From 39-52-133 sp035531075 (GTDB taxonomy: Bacteria > Pseudomonadota > Gammaproteobacteria > Burkholderiales > Gallionellaceae): 64,000 nt of DNA. Positions 1-7,693 of this stretch are shown in pieces (position 1 is the first letter of the stretch; every line of letters starts with the position of its first letter). The stretch spans positions 14,799-78,798 of the forward strand of contig DATKTO010000039.1 in assembly GCA_035531075.1 (NCBI GenBank). Direction: 5' to 3'. The translations under genes and the position numbers were made by a program. Under the pieces are notes generated by a model. It was not told the origin of the DNA. It worked only from the letters and a program-made list of their open reading frames with translations, and did no database searches.

Positions 1-399
1 CTGAAGAGCGACTTGTCTGTGATCATCGAACATGCGATAGCCGGCACCTTGAATCAGATCGATGCGGATTGGGATATACGCGCCGCGCTGGGGGTGGTGA
101 TGGCAGCTGCCAACTATCCCGATACGCCGCGCCAGGGCGATGCCATCAGCGGGCTGAACATCGTTAAAGGCATGGTCAAAGCCGAAGAAGACGCGCATGT
201 GTTTCATGCCGGCACCACGATGAGGGATGGCAATGTTGTCACCAGCGGCGGCCGCGTGCTGTGCGTCACCGCACTGGGCGGCAATGTCAGCATGGCACAG
301 CGTCGCGCGTATCAGGTAGCCGACACAATAAAATTCGACGGTGCACAGATGCGCCATGACATTGGCTATCGCGCCATCGGCAACAGGAGCAAGGCATGA
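1..399 (+). CDS. purD: Phosphoribosylamine-glycine ligase, C-terminal part (cut by window start)
   Basis: Carries out the second step of de novo purine synthesis, joining glycine to phosphoribosylamine with ATP. Only the last ~132 codons are present; the frame is open to base 1, so the start lies outside. The visible part is the C-terminal domain: the ALGVVMAA stretch, the VFHAGT motif, GGRVLCVTALG, and the closing DIGYRAI are family signatures. The stop codon overlaps the start of hemF (ATGA), so the two are translationally coupled. Confidence 0.95.
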   Translation: MKSDLSVIIEHAIAGTLNQIDADWDIRAALGVVMAAANYPDTPRQGDAISGLNIVKGMVKAEEDAHVFHAGTTMRDGNVVTSGGRVLCVTALGGNVSMAQRRAYQVADTIKFDGAQMRHDIGYRAIGNRSKA

Positions 400-1310
400 A
401 TAGCGACGCAGTGAAACAATACCTGCTGGGATTGCAGGATCGTATTGTTAAAGGCCTCGAGCACATTGATGGCAAAAAATTTGTGCGCGATGCATGGAGC
501 AGGGAAGCGGGCGGCGCAGGAATAGGTGCTGGCGGCGGCATCAGCTGCATCCTCGAAGAGGGCAATGTGCTGGAGCGCGGCGGCGTGGCGTTCTCGCATG
601 TGCAGGGCGACAAAATGCCGGCATCGGCCACTGCGCACCGTCCCGAGCTGGCTGGCTGCAGCTGGGAGGCAATGGGCGTGTCGCTGGTGCTGCATCCGCG
701 CAACCCTTACGCGCCGACCTCGCATGCCAATGTGCGCATGTTCATGGCGAAGAAGCCGGATGGCAGTTCCGCCTTCTGGTTTGGCGGCGGCATGGACCTG
801 ACCCCCTATTACGGCTTTGAAGAAGATGCACAGCACTTCCATCAAACATGCAAAAAATCGCTTGATCCCTTCGGCGCAGAGCTGCATGCCAGATACAAGA
901 AATGGTGCGACGAATATTTCTTCCTCAAGCACCGCAATGAGCCGCGCGGCGTGGGCGGCATCTTCTTCGACGATCTGAGCGAACCCGATTTCGACACCGC
1001 CTTCGCCATCCAGCAAAGCGTCGGCGACCACTTCCTGCCGGCCTATCTGCCGCTGCTGGAGCGGCGCAAAGACACGCCCTACGGCGAGCGCGAGCGCGAC
1101 TTCCAGCTGTACCGCCGTGGCCGCTATGTCGAGTTCAACCTGGTGATCGACCGCGGCACCATCTTTGGCCTGCAGAGCAATGGCCGCACCGAGTCCATCC
1201 TGCTGTCGATGCCGCCGCTGGTGAAATGGCGCTACGACTGGCACCCGAAAAAAGGCACGCCGGAGGCCGAGTTGTATGACAAGTTTCTGCTGCCCAGGGA
1301 TTGGGTGTAA
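396..1310 (+). CDS. hemF: Oxygen-dependent coproporphyrinogen III oxidase
   Basis: Decarboxylates two propionate side chains of coproporphyrinogen III with O2, giving protoporphyrinogen IX for heme synthesis in the cytoplasm. The 304-residue length matches the family (about 300). Typical segments are seen: GGGISCILEEGNVLERGGVAFSHV near the N-terminus, the HPRNPYAPTSHANVR active-site region with its conserved histidine, FGGGMDLTPYY, and RRGRYVEFNLVIDRGTIFGL. Its ATG overlaps the purD stop. An intrinsic terminator follows 6 bp behind the stop. An aerobic enzyme, which shows that oxygen is available to this organism at least part of the time. Confidence 0.97.
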   Translation: MNSDAVKQYLLGLQDRIVKGLEHIDGKKFVRDAWSREAGGAGIGAGGGISCILEEGNVLERGGVAFSHVQGDKMPASATAHRPELAGCSWEAMGVSLVLHPRNPYAPTSHANVRMFMAKKPDGSSAFWFGGGMDLTPYYGFEEDAQHFHQTCKKSLDPFGAELHARYKKWCDEYFFLKHRNEPRGVGGIFFDDLSEPDFDTAFAIQQSVGDHFLPAYLPLLERRKDTPYGERERDFQLYRRGRYVEFNLVIDRGTIFGLQSNGRTESILLSMPPLVKWRYDWHPKKGTPEAELYDKFLLPRDWV

Positions 1311-1315
1311 AAACC

Positions 1316-1340
1316 AAACCCGCCAGCAGGCGGGTTTTTT
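1316..1340 (+). terminator. Intrinsic terminator of purD-hemF
   Basis: A perfect 9-bp stem (AAACCCGCC at 1316-1324 with GGCGGGTTT at 1329-1337), a 4-nt AGCA loop and a T tract to 1340, directly behind hemF. Confidence 0.9.
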
Positions 1341-1590
1341 ATAGCTTGTGTCATGGCGGGGTGGCTGAGGATTTAAGGACTGCAATGTAGCAAAGGAAAT
1401 CAGCGCAGATTTCAGAAAGCCGATATCCATCGTAAAATTCAGGGGCGCGCTTAGTGCATCCTTCATGACAAAGGCGTTGCAGGTTATTAGTGGCGCAAGG
1501 TGCATTCCATAGCGGCGCCGTACGTCCTCAGGTGTATCTTCAATGGCATCGCGCGTCAATTCATAACGACTTGATTGTATTTAATAATTT
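1341..1590. other. Intergenic region between hemF and esterase gene
   Basis: About 250 bases with no convincing gene. A minus-strand frame is open here (from about 1575 leftwards) with a rather protein-like composition over its first ~60 codons, but it then runs through the hemF terminator and antisense to hemF, so it is at best a remnant. The promoter of the esterase gene should lie near the AT-rich end (1565-1590). Confidence 0.5.
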
Positions 1591-2271
1591 ATGACAGATT
1601 TAATGTATCAAGGGCTGGAGTTGTGGCCGGAAACGATGCAGCCGCAGCAGCTGTTTATCCTGTTGCATGGCCTGGGTGCGCAGGCCGCGGACATGGTGCC
1701 CCTGGCCGACCGGCTCAAGCATGAGTTTCCGCAGGCGGCTTTCTTTTTGCCGGACGCGACCTATCCTTTTGATGGCGGCGGCAATGGGCGGCAGTGGTAT
1801 TCAAACAGCGGCATCAATGACGAGAATCGCGCGGCACGCGTGGCCGCTGCGATCCCGGCACTGTTTGCCTTGGTGAGTTACGCGCAGAAACGCTTTAATG
1901 TGTTGCAGACCGATACCGCGCTGGCCGGCTTTTCGCAGGGCGCGATCATGGCGCTGCAATTCAGCGTGCAGTATGATGGCCAGGTCGGCAGGGTGCTGGC
2001 CTTTGCCGGACGCTTTGCGGCGCTGCCGGACAAGGCGCCCGAGCTCACCACCTTGCACCTGCTGCACGGTGCAGACGACAGCGTGATTCCGGCAGAGCAT
2101 GCACTTGCCGCGTATGAACGCATGCGGCAACTGGGGGGCGATGCGACCCTGGATGTGGAGCCCGGCGTGGGGCACGAAATTCACCCGCTGTTATGCGACC
2201 GCGCGATACACCGGCTGAAAAGCAGTATTCCGTTGCGCAGCTGGAAGCGTGCGCTGGATGGTGCCGCTTGA
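1591..2271 (+). CDS. Alpha/beta-hydrolase carboxylesterase (YpfH/phospholipase-carboxylesterase family)
   Basis: Predicted cytoplasmic serine esterase. The catalytic triad can be read: nucleophile Ser in GFSQG (about residue 110), Asp in HGADDSVIP, His in GVGHEIH near the C-terminus; LLHGLGA near residue 26 supplies the oxyanion hole. 226 residues, close to the 220-230 of the family and to E. coli YpfH. The natural substrate is not known for most members, so only esterase activity can be inferred. No strong ribosome binding site is seen before the ATG. It stands alone between hemF and cspA. Confidence 0.85.
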   Translation: MTDLMYQGLELWPETMQPQQLFILLHGLGAQAADMVPLADRLKHEFPQAAFFLPDATYPFDGGGNGRQWYSNSGINDENRAARVAAAIPALFALVSYAQKRFNVLQTDTALAGFSQGAIMALQFSVQYDGQVGRVLAFAGRFAALPDKAPELTTLHLLHGADDSVIPAEHALAAYERMRQLGGDATLDVEPGVGHEIHPLLCDRAIHRLKSSIPLRSWKRALDGAA

Positions 2272-2447
2272 TTGATCGCGCAGCTTGGGGAAGCGCAACA
2301 ACCTGCCGGGCAGCACGACGATCTGCAGATATGTCAGAAATCTCTTGCTATAGTCAGCAAACATGCGTAAAACGCTTTCAGGTATTTGTTTCAAAGTTTT
2401 TGCAGTACTGGCTTTCCCATGTGCAATCTTCGATTCAAATAGTTTTG

Positions 2448-2468
2448 CGGGAGTTTTTCCCGTTTTTT
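2448..2468 (+). promoter_or_regulatory. Terminator-like hairpin in the cspA leader
   Basis: CGGGA (2448-2452), GTTTT loop, TCCCG (2458-2462) followed at once by six T. It lies 17 bases before the cspA start, between any upstream promoter and the ribosome binding site AAGGA (2472-2476). It looks like a small intrinsic terminator or attenuator inside a 214-bp leader region. Function is inferred; only the structure is seen. Confidence 0.4.
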
Positions 2469-2485
2469 AATAAGGAAGTAATCAC

Positions 2486-2689
2486 ATGGCAAACGGTACA
2501 GTTAAATGGTTCAACGACGCAAAGGGATTTGGTTTTGTCACTCCCGATGATGGTAGCGAAGATTTATTCGCGCACTTTTCAGCGATCAACATGAACGGTT
2601 TCAAGTCTCTCCAGGAAGGTCAAAAAGTTACATTCGATGTGACTCAGGGCCCTAAAGGCAAGCAAGCTGCAAACATCCAGGCTGCTTAA
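2486..2689 (+). CDS. Cold-shock protein (CspA family)
   Basis: A 67-residue single cold-shock domain that binds single-stranded RNA and DNA and acts as an RNA chaperone. Both nucleic-acid binding motifs are complete: RNP1 KGFGFV (about residues 15-20) and RNP2 DLFAHF (about 27-32), with the usual NGTVKWFN start. The ATG follows AAGGAAGTAATC. The long leader of 214 bp is typical of cold-regulated genes, and a terminator-like hairpin in it may add control. Whether it is cold-induced or constitutive cannot be told from the sequence. Confidence 0.95.
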   Translation: MANGTVKWFNDAKGFGFVTPDDGSEDLFAHFSAINMNGFKSLQEGQKVTFDVTQGPKGKQAANIQAA

Positions 2690-2703
2690 TAGCTTCTTGA
2701 ATT

Positions 2704-2735
2704 AAAAAACCCGGCACTGAGTGCCGGGTTTTTTT
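2704..2735 (+). terminator. Intrinsic terminator of cspA
   Basis: Stem CCCGGCAC (2710-2717) with GTGCCGGG (2721-2728), 3-nt loop, A tract before and T tract after; it may also work for ubiA arriving from the right. Confidence 0.9.
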
Positions 2736-2793
2736 ACGCCGCCAATTCACGCAGGCTTGTCTGCGCAGAGTAAGTCAGCTGCGCTGTGCAAGA

Positions 2794-3660
2794 TCAGCTG
2801 CGCAAAAAATAATCTGCCGCAAGTCCCGCAAACACTGCTGCGCCCAGCCAGTTGTTGTGCAGAAATGCCCTGAAACATGCTGCGCGCTGGCGCTGGTGAA
2901 TGAGCGTGTAGTGATAGGCGGCGATGCCTGCTGCAGCCAGCAAGCCGATGTAATACGCAATGCCCAGTTGCAGCATGGCACCCGCATAAGCAAGGACGGC
3001 GAGCGCTGCGGCATAGCACATCATTACCGCAGCCACATCATATCTTCCAAAGAGCAGTGCAGAAGAATGGATGCCGAGATGGACGTCGTCGTCCCTGTCC
3101 ACCATTGCGTATTCGGTATCGTAGGCGATGCACCAAAAGATGTTGGCGAGCAGCAGCCACCACACAATCGCAGGTACGCTGCCCTGTATCGCGGCGAATG
3201 CCATCGGGATGCCGAAGCCGAAAGCGATGCCGAGGTAGGCTTGCGGAATGGCAAGGAAGCGCTTGGTGTAGGGGTAGCTGCCGGCCAGCAGCACGGCAGG
3301 TACGGACAGCAGCAGAGTGAGCGTATTGAGCGGCAGGATCAGCAGGAAGGCGACGATGGCAAGAGCGGCTGCCAGCCCCAGCGCTTCGCGCGAAGAGACT
3401 TGCCCGCTGGTGATGGGGCGATGCTGGGTGCGTTTTACATGCCTGTCAACATCGCGGTCGGCATAGTCGTTGATGACGCAGCCCGCGGAGCGCATCAGCA
3501 CCGTGCCGGCGACAAAGATAAACAGGATGAGCAATGGCGGGTGACCGTTGCTGGCGATCCAGATTGCCCATAAAGTCGGCCACAGCAGCAGCAGGATGCC
3601 GATGGGGCGGTCGAGGCGCATCAGGCGGAGGTACAGGGTCAGGCGTTGTGTTAGATTCAT
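2794..3660 (-). CDS. ubiA: 4-hydroxybenzoate polyprenyltransferase
   Basis: Inner-membrane enzyme that attaches the polyprenyl tail to 4-hydroxybenzoate in ubiquinone synthesis. Both Asp-rich metal/diphosphate motifs are seen: NDYADRDVD (about residue 70) and DTEYAMVDRDDD (about 190), between a series of hydrophobic helices. I chose the ATG at 3660 (288 residues, as in E. coli UbiA at 290); an upstream ATG at 3717 would add 19 residues and overlap ubiC. It lies directly behind ubiC, which makes its substrate, and the two form an operon with recG. Confidence 0.95.
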   Translation of the reverse strand: MNLTQRLTLYLRLMRLDRPIGILLLLWPTLWAIWIASNGHPPLLILFIFVAGTVLMRSAGCVINDYADRDVDRHVKRTQHRPITSGQVSSREALGLAAALAIVAFLLILPLNTLTLLLSVPAVLLAGSYPYTKRFLAIPQAYLGIAFGFGIPMAFAAIQGSVPAIVWWLLLANIFWCIAYDTEYAMVDRDDDVHLGIHSSALLFGRYDVAAVMMCYAAALAVLAYAGAMLQLGIAYYIGLLAAAGIAAYHYTLIHQRQRAACFRAFLHNNWLGAAVFAGLAADYFLRS

Positions 3661-3706
3661 TTTCAGTAAATAGTAATGTCCTGCGCAACGGGAAATTCCC
3701 GGCAGC

Positions 3707-4255
3707 TCAGCGATCAACCTTGCTTAGTTCCAATTTTAGTATATCCGGCAAGAAAACTTCCGTCACCAGCAGTGATGCGCCATGCAGTGTAAACACCGAG
3801 CGCCTTGCCCACAGTCGCTGCGGCTTTATCGCCATCACACCGACGGCCTGACGATACAGCGGGTGTTCGGGTTTCAGCGATTTGTAATGCAGCGGCGCGC
3901 GTTGCACGAGCGGGTGCGAAAACAGCAGCGCGCCCAGGGGGCGATTGCCCAGATGCTGCAACGCATGCCAGGCATGGTGCAGAGGGTGGGCTGCGACTAC
4001 GCTATGCGCAAACACGACGGGCTTGTTATCCGCGTAAAGAAATACATTGCGGGTGTAGACTTGCTGCGGGCGCGAAAGGTGAAGCAGGCCGATTTCGTCC
4101 CGGTTTGCCATGCTTAAGCCTGCATGCAGATTGTGGACATCAAAAACCCTGCAGCGTTTCTGTATGCGCCGCGTGAGCGAGCCATGATCGTGCAGCCAGG
4201 GTGCGTAGCCGGTTTCAATGGCGGGTATAAAGCTCAGCCAGTCGCGCTTAGGCAT
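3707..4255 (-). CDS. ubiC: Chorismate lyase
   Basis: Cleaves chorismate to 4-hydroxybenzoate and pyruvate, the first committed step of ubiquinone synthesis. About 182 residues from the chosen start (MPKRDW), close to the family's 165-190; SLTRRIQ near residue 27 and the TRNVFLY segment match UbiC, and the C-terminal TEVFLPD carries the conserved catalytic Glu. The start ATG overlaps the end of recG by 8 bases; a longer start further upstream inside recG is possible but unlikely. Followed by ubiA. Confidence 0.9.
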   Translation of the reverse strand: MPKRDWLSFIPAIETGYAPWLHDHGSLTRRIQKRCRVFDVHNLHAGLSMANRDEIGLLHLSRPQQVYTRNVFLYADNKPVVFAHSVVAAHPLHHAWHALQHLGNRPLGALLFSHPLVQRAPLHYKSLKPEHPLYRQAVGVMAIKPQRLWARRSVFTLHGASLLVTEVFLPDILKLELSKVDR

Positions 4256-6293
4256 GCAGGTAATCCGGTTTGTTCGCCATCCAGCGCTGCAGATGGGCGC
4301 GAGCCGCCTCGGGGTAATCTCGCAGCATTTCATCGGCCATGTTACGCGCGGTTTCGATCAGCGCCGCATCCTCGTTCACATCGGCAAAGCGCAGCATGGG
4401 CACGCCGCTCTGGCGTGCACCGAGCAGTTCGCCGGGGCCGCGCAGCTGCATGTCCTGCTGCGCAATTTCAAAGCCGTCGGTATTTTCAAAAATAATTTTC
4501 AGGCGCGCGCGCGCCAGTTCCGACAGCGGCGTCTGGAACAGCAGCACGCACAGGCTGTGCGCCGCACCGCGACCGACGCGGCCGCGCAGCTGGTGCAGCT
4601 GCGACAGCCCCATGCGCTCGGCATGGTCGATCACCATCATGCTGGCGTTGGGCACGTCCACGCCAACTTCGATCACGGTGGTGGCGACAAGCAGTTGCAC
4701 CTCGTTGGCCTTGAAGGCCGCCATCACGCTGGCTTTGTCGGCGTTGCCGAGTTTGCCGTGCACAAGGCCGACATTGAGATCGGGAAAGGTTTCCTTCAGC
4801 GTGGCGTAGGTCTCCAGCGCCGTCTGCAACTGCAGGGTTTCCGATTCGTCGATCAGCGGGCATACCCAGTAGGCCTGCCGCCCTTCCACGCAGGCATTGC
4901 GCACGCGCTCAAACACCTCGTTGCGCCGCGCATCGCTCACCAGCTTGGTCACGACAGGGGTGCGGCCGGGAGGCAGTTCATTGATGACCGACACATCCAG
5001 ATCGGCAAAATAGCTCATGGCGAGGGTGCGCGGTATGGGGGTGGCGCTCATCATCAGCTGGTGCGGTTCGACGCCCTTGCCGCGCATCGCCAGACGCTGC
5101 TGCACGCCGAATTTATGCTGCTCATCGACGAGCACCAGCCCCAGTTTGTGAAATTCGACCTGGCTTTGGAACAGCGCGTGGGTGCCGATGGCGAGCGGGG
5201 TGTCGCCGGAGGCAATGCGCTCGATCGCGGCGAGCTTGTCTTTCTTTTTCAGGCTGCCGGACAGCCATACCGGGCTGATGCCGAGCGGCTCCAGCCAGTC
5301 GCGCAATTTCAGAAAATGCTGCTCGGCGAGAATTTCGGTGGGCGCCATAAACGCAACCTGATAGCCGTTCTCGATCGCCTGCAGCGCGGCAAGTGCCGCC
5401 ACCACCGTCTTGCCGCAGCCGACATCGCCCTGCAACAAGCGCTGCATCGGGTGCGGCTGAGTCAGGTCATGGCTGATTTCGCGCCACACCTTCTGCTGAG
5501 CATTGGTCAGCGCAAACGGCAGGGCCTTGAGCAATGCCTCGGTGTAATGGCCGTGGCTGGCAAATTGCGGCGCGCTCAGCTTGCGCCGTTTGCGGTAATG
5601 CAGGCGCATGGAAAGTTGCTGCGCCAGCAGTTCGTCGAACTTGATGCGGTACCAGGCAGGGTGCGCGCGGTTCAGCAGCGCTTCAGCATCTATATCTGGC
5701 GTCGGGTTATGCAGCAGTTTTACGCTGTCGGCAAAACCCGGCAGCTTGAGCCGTGCGATCAATTCAGCAGGCAGGGTGTCGGGCAATTCCACATCGTTTA
5801 AGGCGCTGCGTATGTGCTTGCTTAACGTGGCCTGCGGCAGGCCAGCGGTGGTGGGATAGACCGGGGTGAGCGCCTGCTTCAGCGGCGTGTTTTCGCCCGC
5901 GGAACGACACTTGGGATGCACTATCTCCATGCCGAAATAACCCACCCGCGCCTCGCCCAGCGCGCGGATGCGCTTGCCGACGGCGAGCTGTTTTTGCTGG
6001 CTGGGATAGAAATTAAGGAAACGCAGAAACAGGATGCCGCTGTCGTCCTTCAGTTGGCAGATCAGGCTGCGGCGCGGGCGAAAGGCAACCTCGGCGTGGA
6101 TGATCTCGCCTTCCACCTGGCAATCGACACCCGGCTGCAAATCGTCGATGCGCACCAGCTGCGTTTCATCTTCGTAACGCAGGGGCAGATGCAGCACCAG
6201 ATCGAAGCGGCTGTGAATGCCGAGTTTGGCCAGCTTGTCGCGCGTGGCTTTCTGGATGGTGGCAGGCAGGGAAAGCGGCACTGCGGAGTTCAA
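4248..6293 (-). CDS. recG: ATP-dependent DNA helicase RecG
   Basis: Branch-migration helicase that remodels stalled replication forks and recombination intermediates. 681 residues (family about 690). N-terminal wedge/OB domain (about 1-230), then the SF2 motor: Walker A GDVGCGKT (about 289-296), DEQH box, SATPIPRT motif III, and the C-terminal helicase half with QLRGRVGRG. The C-terminal end overlaps the start of ubiC. In many proteobacteria recG neighbours unrelated genes, so the context adds nothing to function. Confidence 0.97.
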   Translation of the reverse strand: MNSAVPLSLPATIQKATRDKLAKLGIHSRFDLVLHLPLRYEDETQLVRIDDLQPGVDCQVEGEIIHAEVAFRPRRSLICQLKDDSGILFLRFLNFYPSQQKQLAVGKRIRALGEARVGYFGMEIVHPKCRSAGENTPLKQALTPVYPTTAGLPQATLSKHIRSALNDVELPDTLPAELIARLKLPGFADSVKLLHNPTPDIDAEALLNRAHPAWYRIKFDELLAQQLSMRLHYRKRRKLSAPQFASHGHYTEALLKALPFALTNAQQKVWREISHDLTQPHPMQRLLQGDVGCGKTVVAALAALQAIENGYQVAFMAPTEILAEQHFLKLRDWLEPLGISPVWLSGSLKKKDKLAAIERIASGDTPLAIGTHALFQSQVEFHKLGLVLVDEQHKFGVQQRLAMRGKGVEPHQLMMSATPIPRTLAMSYFADLDVSVINELPPGRTPVVTKLVSDARRNEVFERVRNACVEGRQAYWVCPLIDESETLQLQTALETYATLKETFPDLNVGLVHGKLGNADKASVMAAFKANEVQLLVATTVIEVGVDVPNASMMVIDHAERMGLSQLHQLRGRVGRGAAHSLCVLLFQTPLSELARARLKIIFENTDGFEIAQQDMQLRGPGELLGARQSGVPMLRFADVNEDAALIETARNMADEMLRDYPEAARAHLQRWMANKPDYLHA

Positions 6294-6311
6294 AGTTTTT
6301 TAATGTTGCGG

Positions 6312-6698
6312 CTAGTTTTGAAGAAACATGATGCCATCCGCTTCCACCAGCGCATTGCGCGGCAGCGATGCTACGCCGACAGCCGCGCGCGCCGGATAGG
6401 GCTGGTGAAAATAGGTGGCCATGATTTCGTTTACCTTGGCGAAGTGCGACAGGTCGGTGAGAAAAATATTCAGCTTCACCACGTCGTCCATGCTGCCGCC
6501 CGCGGCATAGGCAACGGCGCGCAGGTTCTGGAACACACGGTGTATCTGCGCCTCGATGCCATCCACCATCTGCATGGAGGTGGGGTCAAGGCCGATCTGT
6601 CCCGACAGGTAAACGGTGTCGTCAACACGCACGGCCTGCGAATAGGTGCCGATGGCGGCGGGTGCATCTGGGGTTTCTATGGTTTTTTTGTTGGACAT
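6312..6698 (-). CDS. RidA/YjgF family enamine/imine deaminase
   Basis: Rid proteins hydrolyse reactive 2-aminoacrylate and related imines made by PLP enzymes. 128 residues, as usual, with IGTYSQAVRV near the N-terminus, YLSGQIGLDP, and YPARAAVGVASLP containing the catalytic Arg. The usual C-terminal VEIEAIA is changed to VEADGIMFLQN, so substrate range may differ from archetypal RidA. Upstream lies an HxlR regulator read in the same direction, 95 bp away. Confidence 0.9.
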   Translation of the reverse strand: MSNKKTIETPDAPAAIGTYSQAVRVDDTVYLSGQIGLDPTSMQMVDGIEAQIHRVFQNLRAVAYAAGGSMDDVVKLNIFLTDLSHFAKVNEIMATYFHQPYPARAAVGVASLPRNALVEADGIMFLQN

Positions 6699-6714
6699 AA
6701 TTGATCCTTTTTGT

Positions 6715-6733
6715 TGTACAAATGTATTTTACA
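6715..6733. promoter_or_regulatory. Small inverted repeat upstream of the ridA-like gene (possible HxlR operator)
   Basis: TGTA (6715-6718) and TACA (6730-6733) form short arms about 17 bp before the ridA-like start. A somewhat similar AGTA...TACT element is found upstream of the neighbouring HxlR gene (7170-7190), and both contain a CAAA(A)TG core. That the HxlR protein binds here is inference; short arms of this kind occur often by chance. Confidence 0.25.
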
Positions 6734-6793
6734 TCGTCAGTGCTCTGGCTGGTTTCATCATCAGAAGCATATTCCTGACGTGCGCGTTCGGTA

Positions 6794-7159
6794 TTAAATC
6801 TGCTCCTGTGAGTGCTGTTTTCTAATTTGCGTAATCTGCCCGATATATTCGACACCCCACTTCTGAATCATACGCAGGACGGGCTCTAGCGTTTTTCCAA
6901 AGTCTGTAAGCGAGTACTCAACCTTTGGGGGAACCTCAGCATATATTTTTCGGTTAATAATCCGATCATCCTCAAGTTCCCGTAGTTGTCGCGTCAGCAT
7001 GCGTTGTGTCACATCTGGCATTAAACGCATCAACTCGTTAAATCGTTTGGTGCCGCCGAGAAGGTGGAAAAGGATGACGCCCTTCCATTTCCCGCCGATG
7101 ACTTCAACGCAGGCCTCAACCGGGCATCCAAAATCACAGTCATAACGTTTGTGTCGCAT
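6794..7159 (-). CDS. HxlR-family transcriptional regulator with three N-terminal cysteines
   Basis: A 121-residue winged-helix protein of the HxlR (DUF24) family. The core is unmistakable: GGKWKGVILFHLL, RFNELMRLMPDVTQRMLTRQLRELE (recognition helix) and PPKVEYSLTDFGKTL (wing). Cysteines at residues 8, 12 and 17 precede the DNA-binding domain; in characterised relatives such as YodB and HypR an N-terminal Cys senses oxidants, quinones or disulfide stress. It is divergent from a TusA-like sulfur-carrier gene and upstream of a ridA-like gene, both plausible targets. Confidence 0.9.
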   Translation of the reverse strand: MRHKRYDCDFGCPVEACVEVIGGKWKGVILFHLLGGTKRFNELMRLMPDVTQRMLTRQLRELEDDRIINRKIYAEVPPKVEYSLTDFGKTLEPVLRMIQKWGVEYIGQITQIRKQHSQEQI

Positions 7160-7169
7160 TGTGTCTCTC

Positions 7170-7190
7170 AGTATACAAAATGGTAGTACT
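7170..7190. promoter_or_regulatory. AGTA-N13-TACT element between the HxlR and tusA-like genes
   Basis: Starts 11 bp before the HxlR start codon and sits in the 200-bp divergent region shared with the tusA-like gene. AGTA/TACT arms recall operators of YodB-type HxlR proteins. Suggests autoregulation and control of the divergent gene, but only four arm bases match on each side. Confidence 0.3.
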
Positions 7191-7276
7191 TGACAAAAAT
7201 GTGCATTCTTACGAAAGATGAATTAATAGTTCAGTATAGACCTTGGCATGTGCCACTTCAACTTCAGGAGTAAACA

Positions 7277-7321
7277 ATGGATGTGAGTAAAGCAATTGGA
7301 AGCGGGCTTCCATGTACTTGA
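7277..7321 (+). CDS. Possible 14-residue leader or remnant peptide
   Basis: ATG with a well placed CAGGAG 8 bases before it opens a 14-codon frame (MDVSKAIGSGLPCT) that ends 40 bp before the tusA-like start. It could be a leader peptide, or the N-terminal stub of a lost gene. Nothing besides the ribosome binding site supports expression. Confidence 0.3.
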   Translation: MDVSKAIGSGLPCT

Positions 7322-7361
7322 GAAGCACAATTTATAACCATAACCCATGAAAGGAAATATC

Positions 7362-7589
7362 ATGCAATTCAACAAAGAACTGGATGTAAGAGGAATGAAT
7401 TGTCCTGTCCCGATACTGCGTAGCAAGAAAGCCATTGGCGAGATTGCTTCTGGCCAGGTACTAAAAGTAGTGGCGACCGATCCTGGCTCTGTGAAGGATA
7501 TGCAGGCATTCGCTAATCAGACCGGTAACGAGTTGTTGGGTTCCGGTGAGGCAAGCGGTGTATATACCTACTTCCTTAAGAAAGCATAG
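7362..7589 (+). CDS. TusA/SirA-family sulfur-carrier protein
   Basis: A 75-residue protein that carries sulfur as a persulfide on one cysteine and hands it to partners in tRNA thiolation or, in sulfur oxidizers, to the DsrEFH/DsrC relay. The signature CPVP (Cys14) in GMNCPVPILRSKKAI is present, followed by the VVATDPGSVKD segment. I chose the second ATG because AAAGGA stands 6 bases before it; an ATG at 7347 would add five residues. It is separate from the dsr operon in this window, and divergent from a Cys-containing HxlR regulator, so it may belong to a sulfane-sulfur response. Which TusA paralog this is cannot be decided here. Confidence 0.88.
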   Translation: MQFNKELDVRGMNCPVPILRSKKAIGEIASGQVLKVVATDPGSVKDMQAFANQTGNELLGSGEASGVYTYFLKKA

Positions 7590-7638
7590 TGCTGATCAGA
7601 AGTGAAGGGCTGTTTAGTTAATGTGTCGGGTTTAGAGT

Positions 7639-7674
7639 AAAAACCCCTTACGTCAAAAGACATAAGGGGTTTTT
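7639..7674. terminator. Bidirectional terminator between tusA-like and HAD genes
   Basis: A 12-bp perfect stem (7639-7650 with 7663-7674) of the form AAAAACCCCTTA...TAAGGGGTTTTT, with A and T tracts on both sides, lies between two converging genes and fits both directions. Confidence 0.9.
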
Positions 7675-7693
7675 CTTACTGGAATGTGAATAA

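Noticed and set aside
366..1559. Long open minus-strand frame of nearly 400 codons
   Set aside because: Most of it is antisense to hemF, a certain gene, and it passes through the hemF terminator; such open antisense frames are common in GC-rich coding DNA.
3658..3717. Upstream start for ubiA at 3717
   Set aside because: It would overlap ubiC and add 19 residues not typical of the family; the ATG at 3660 gives the standard length.
4218..5801. Plus-strand frame of over 500 codons
   Set aside because: Entirely antisense to recG, with low-complexity Gln/His/Arg-rich translation and no motif.
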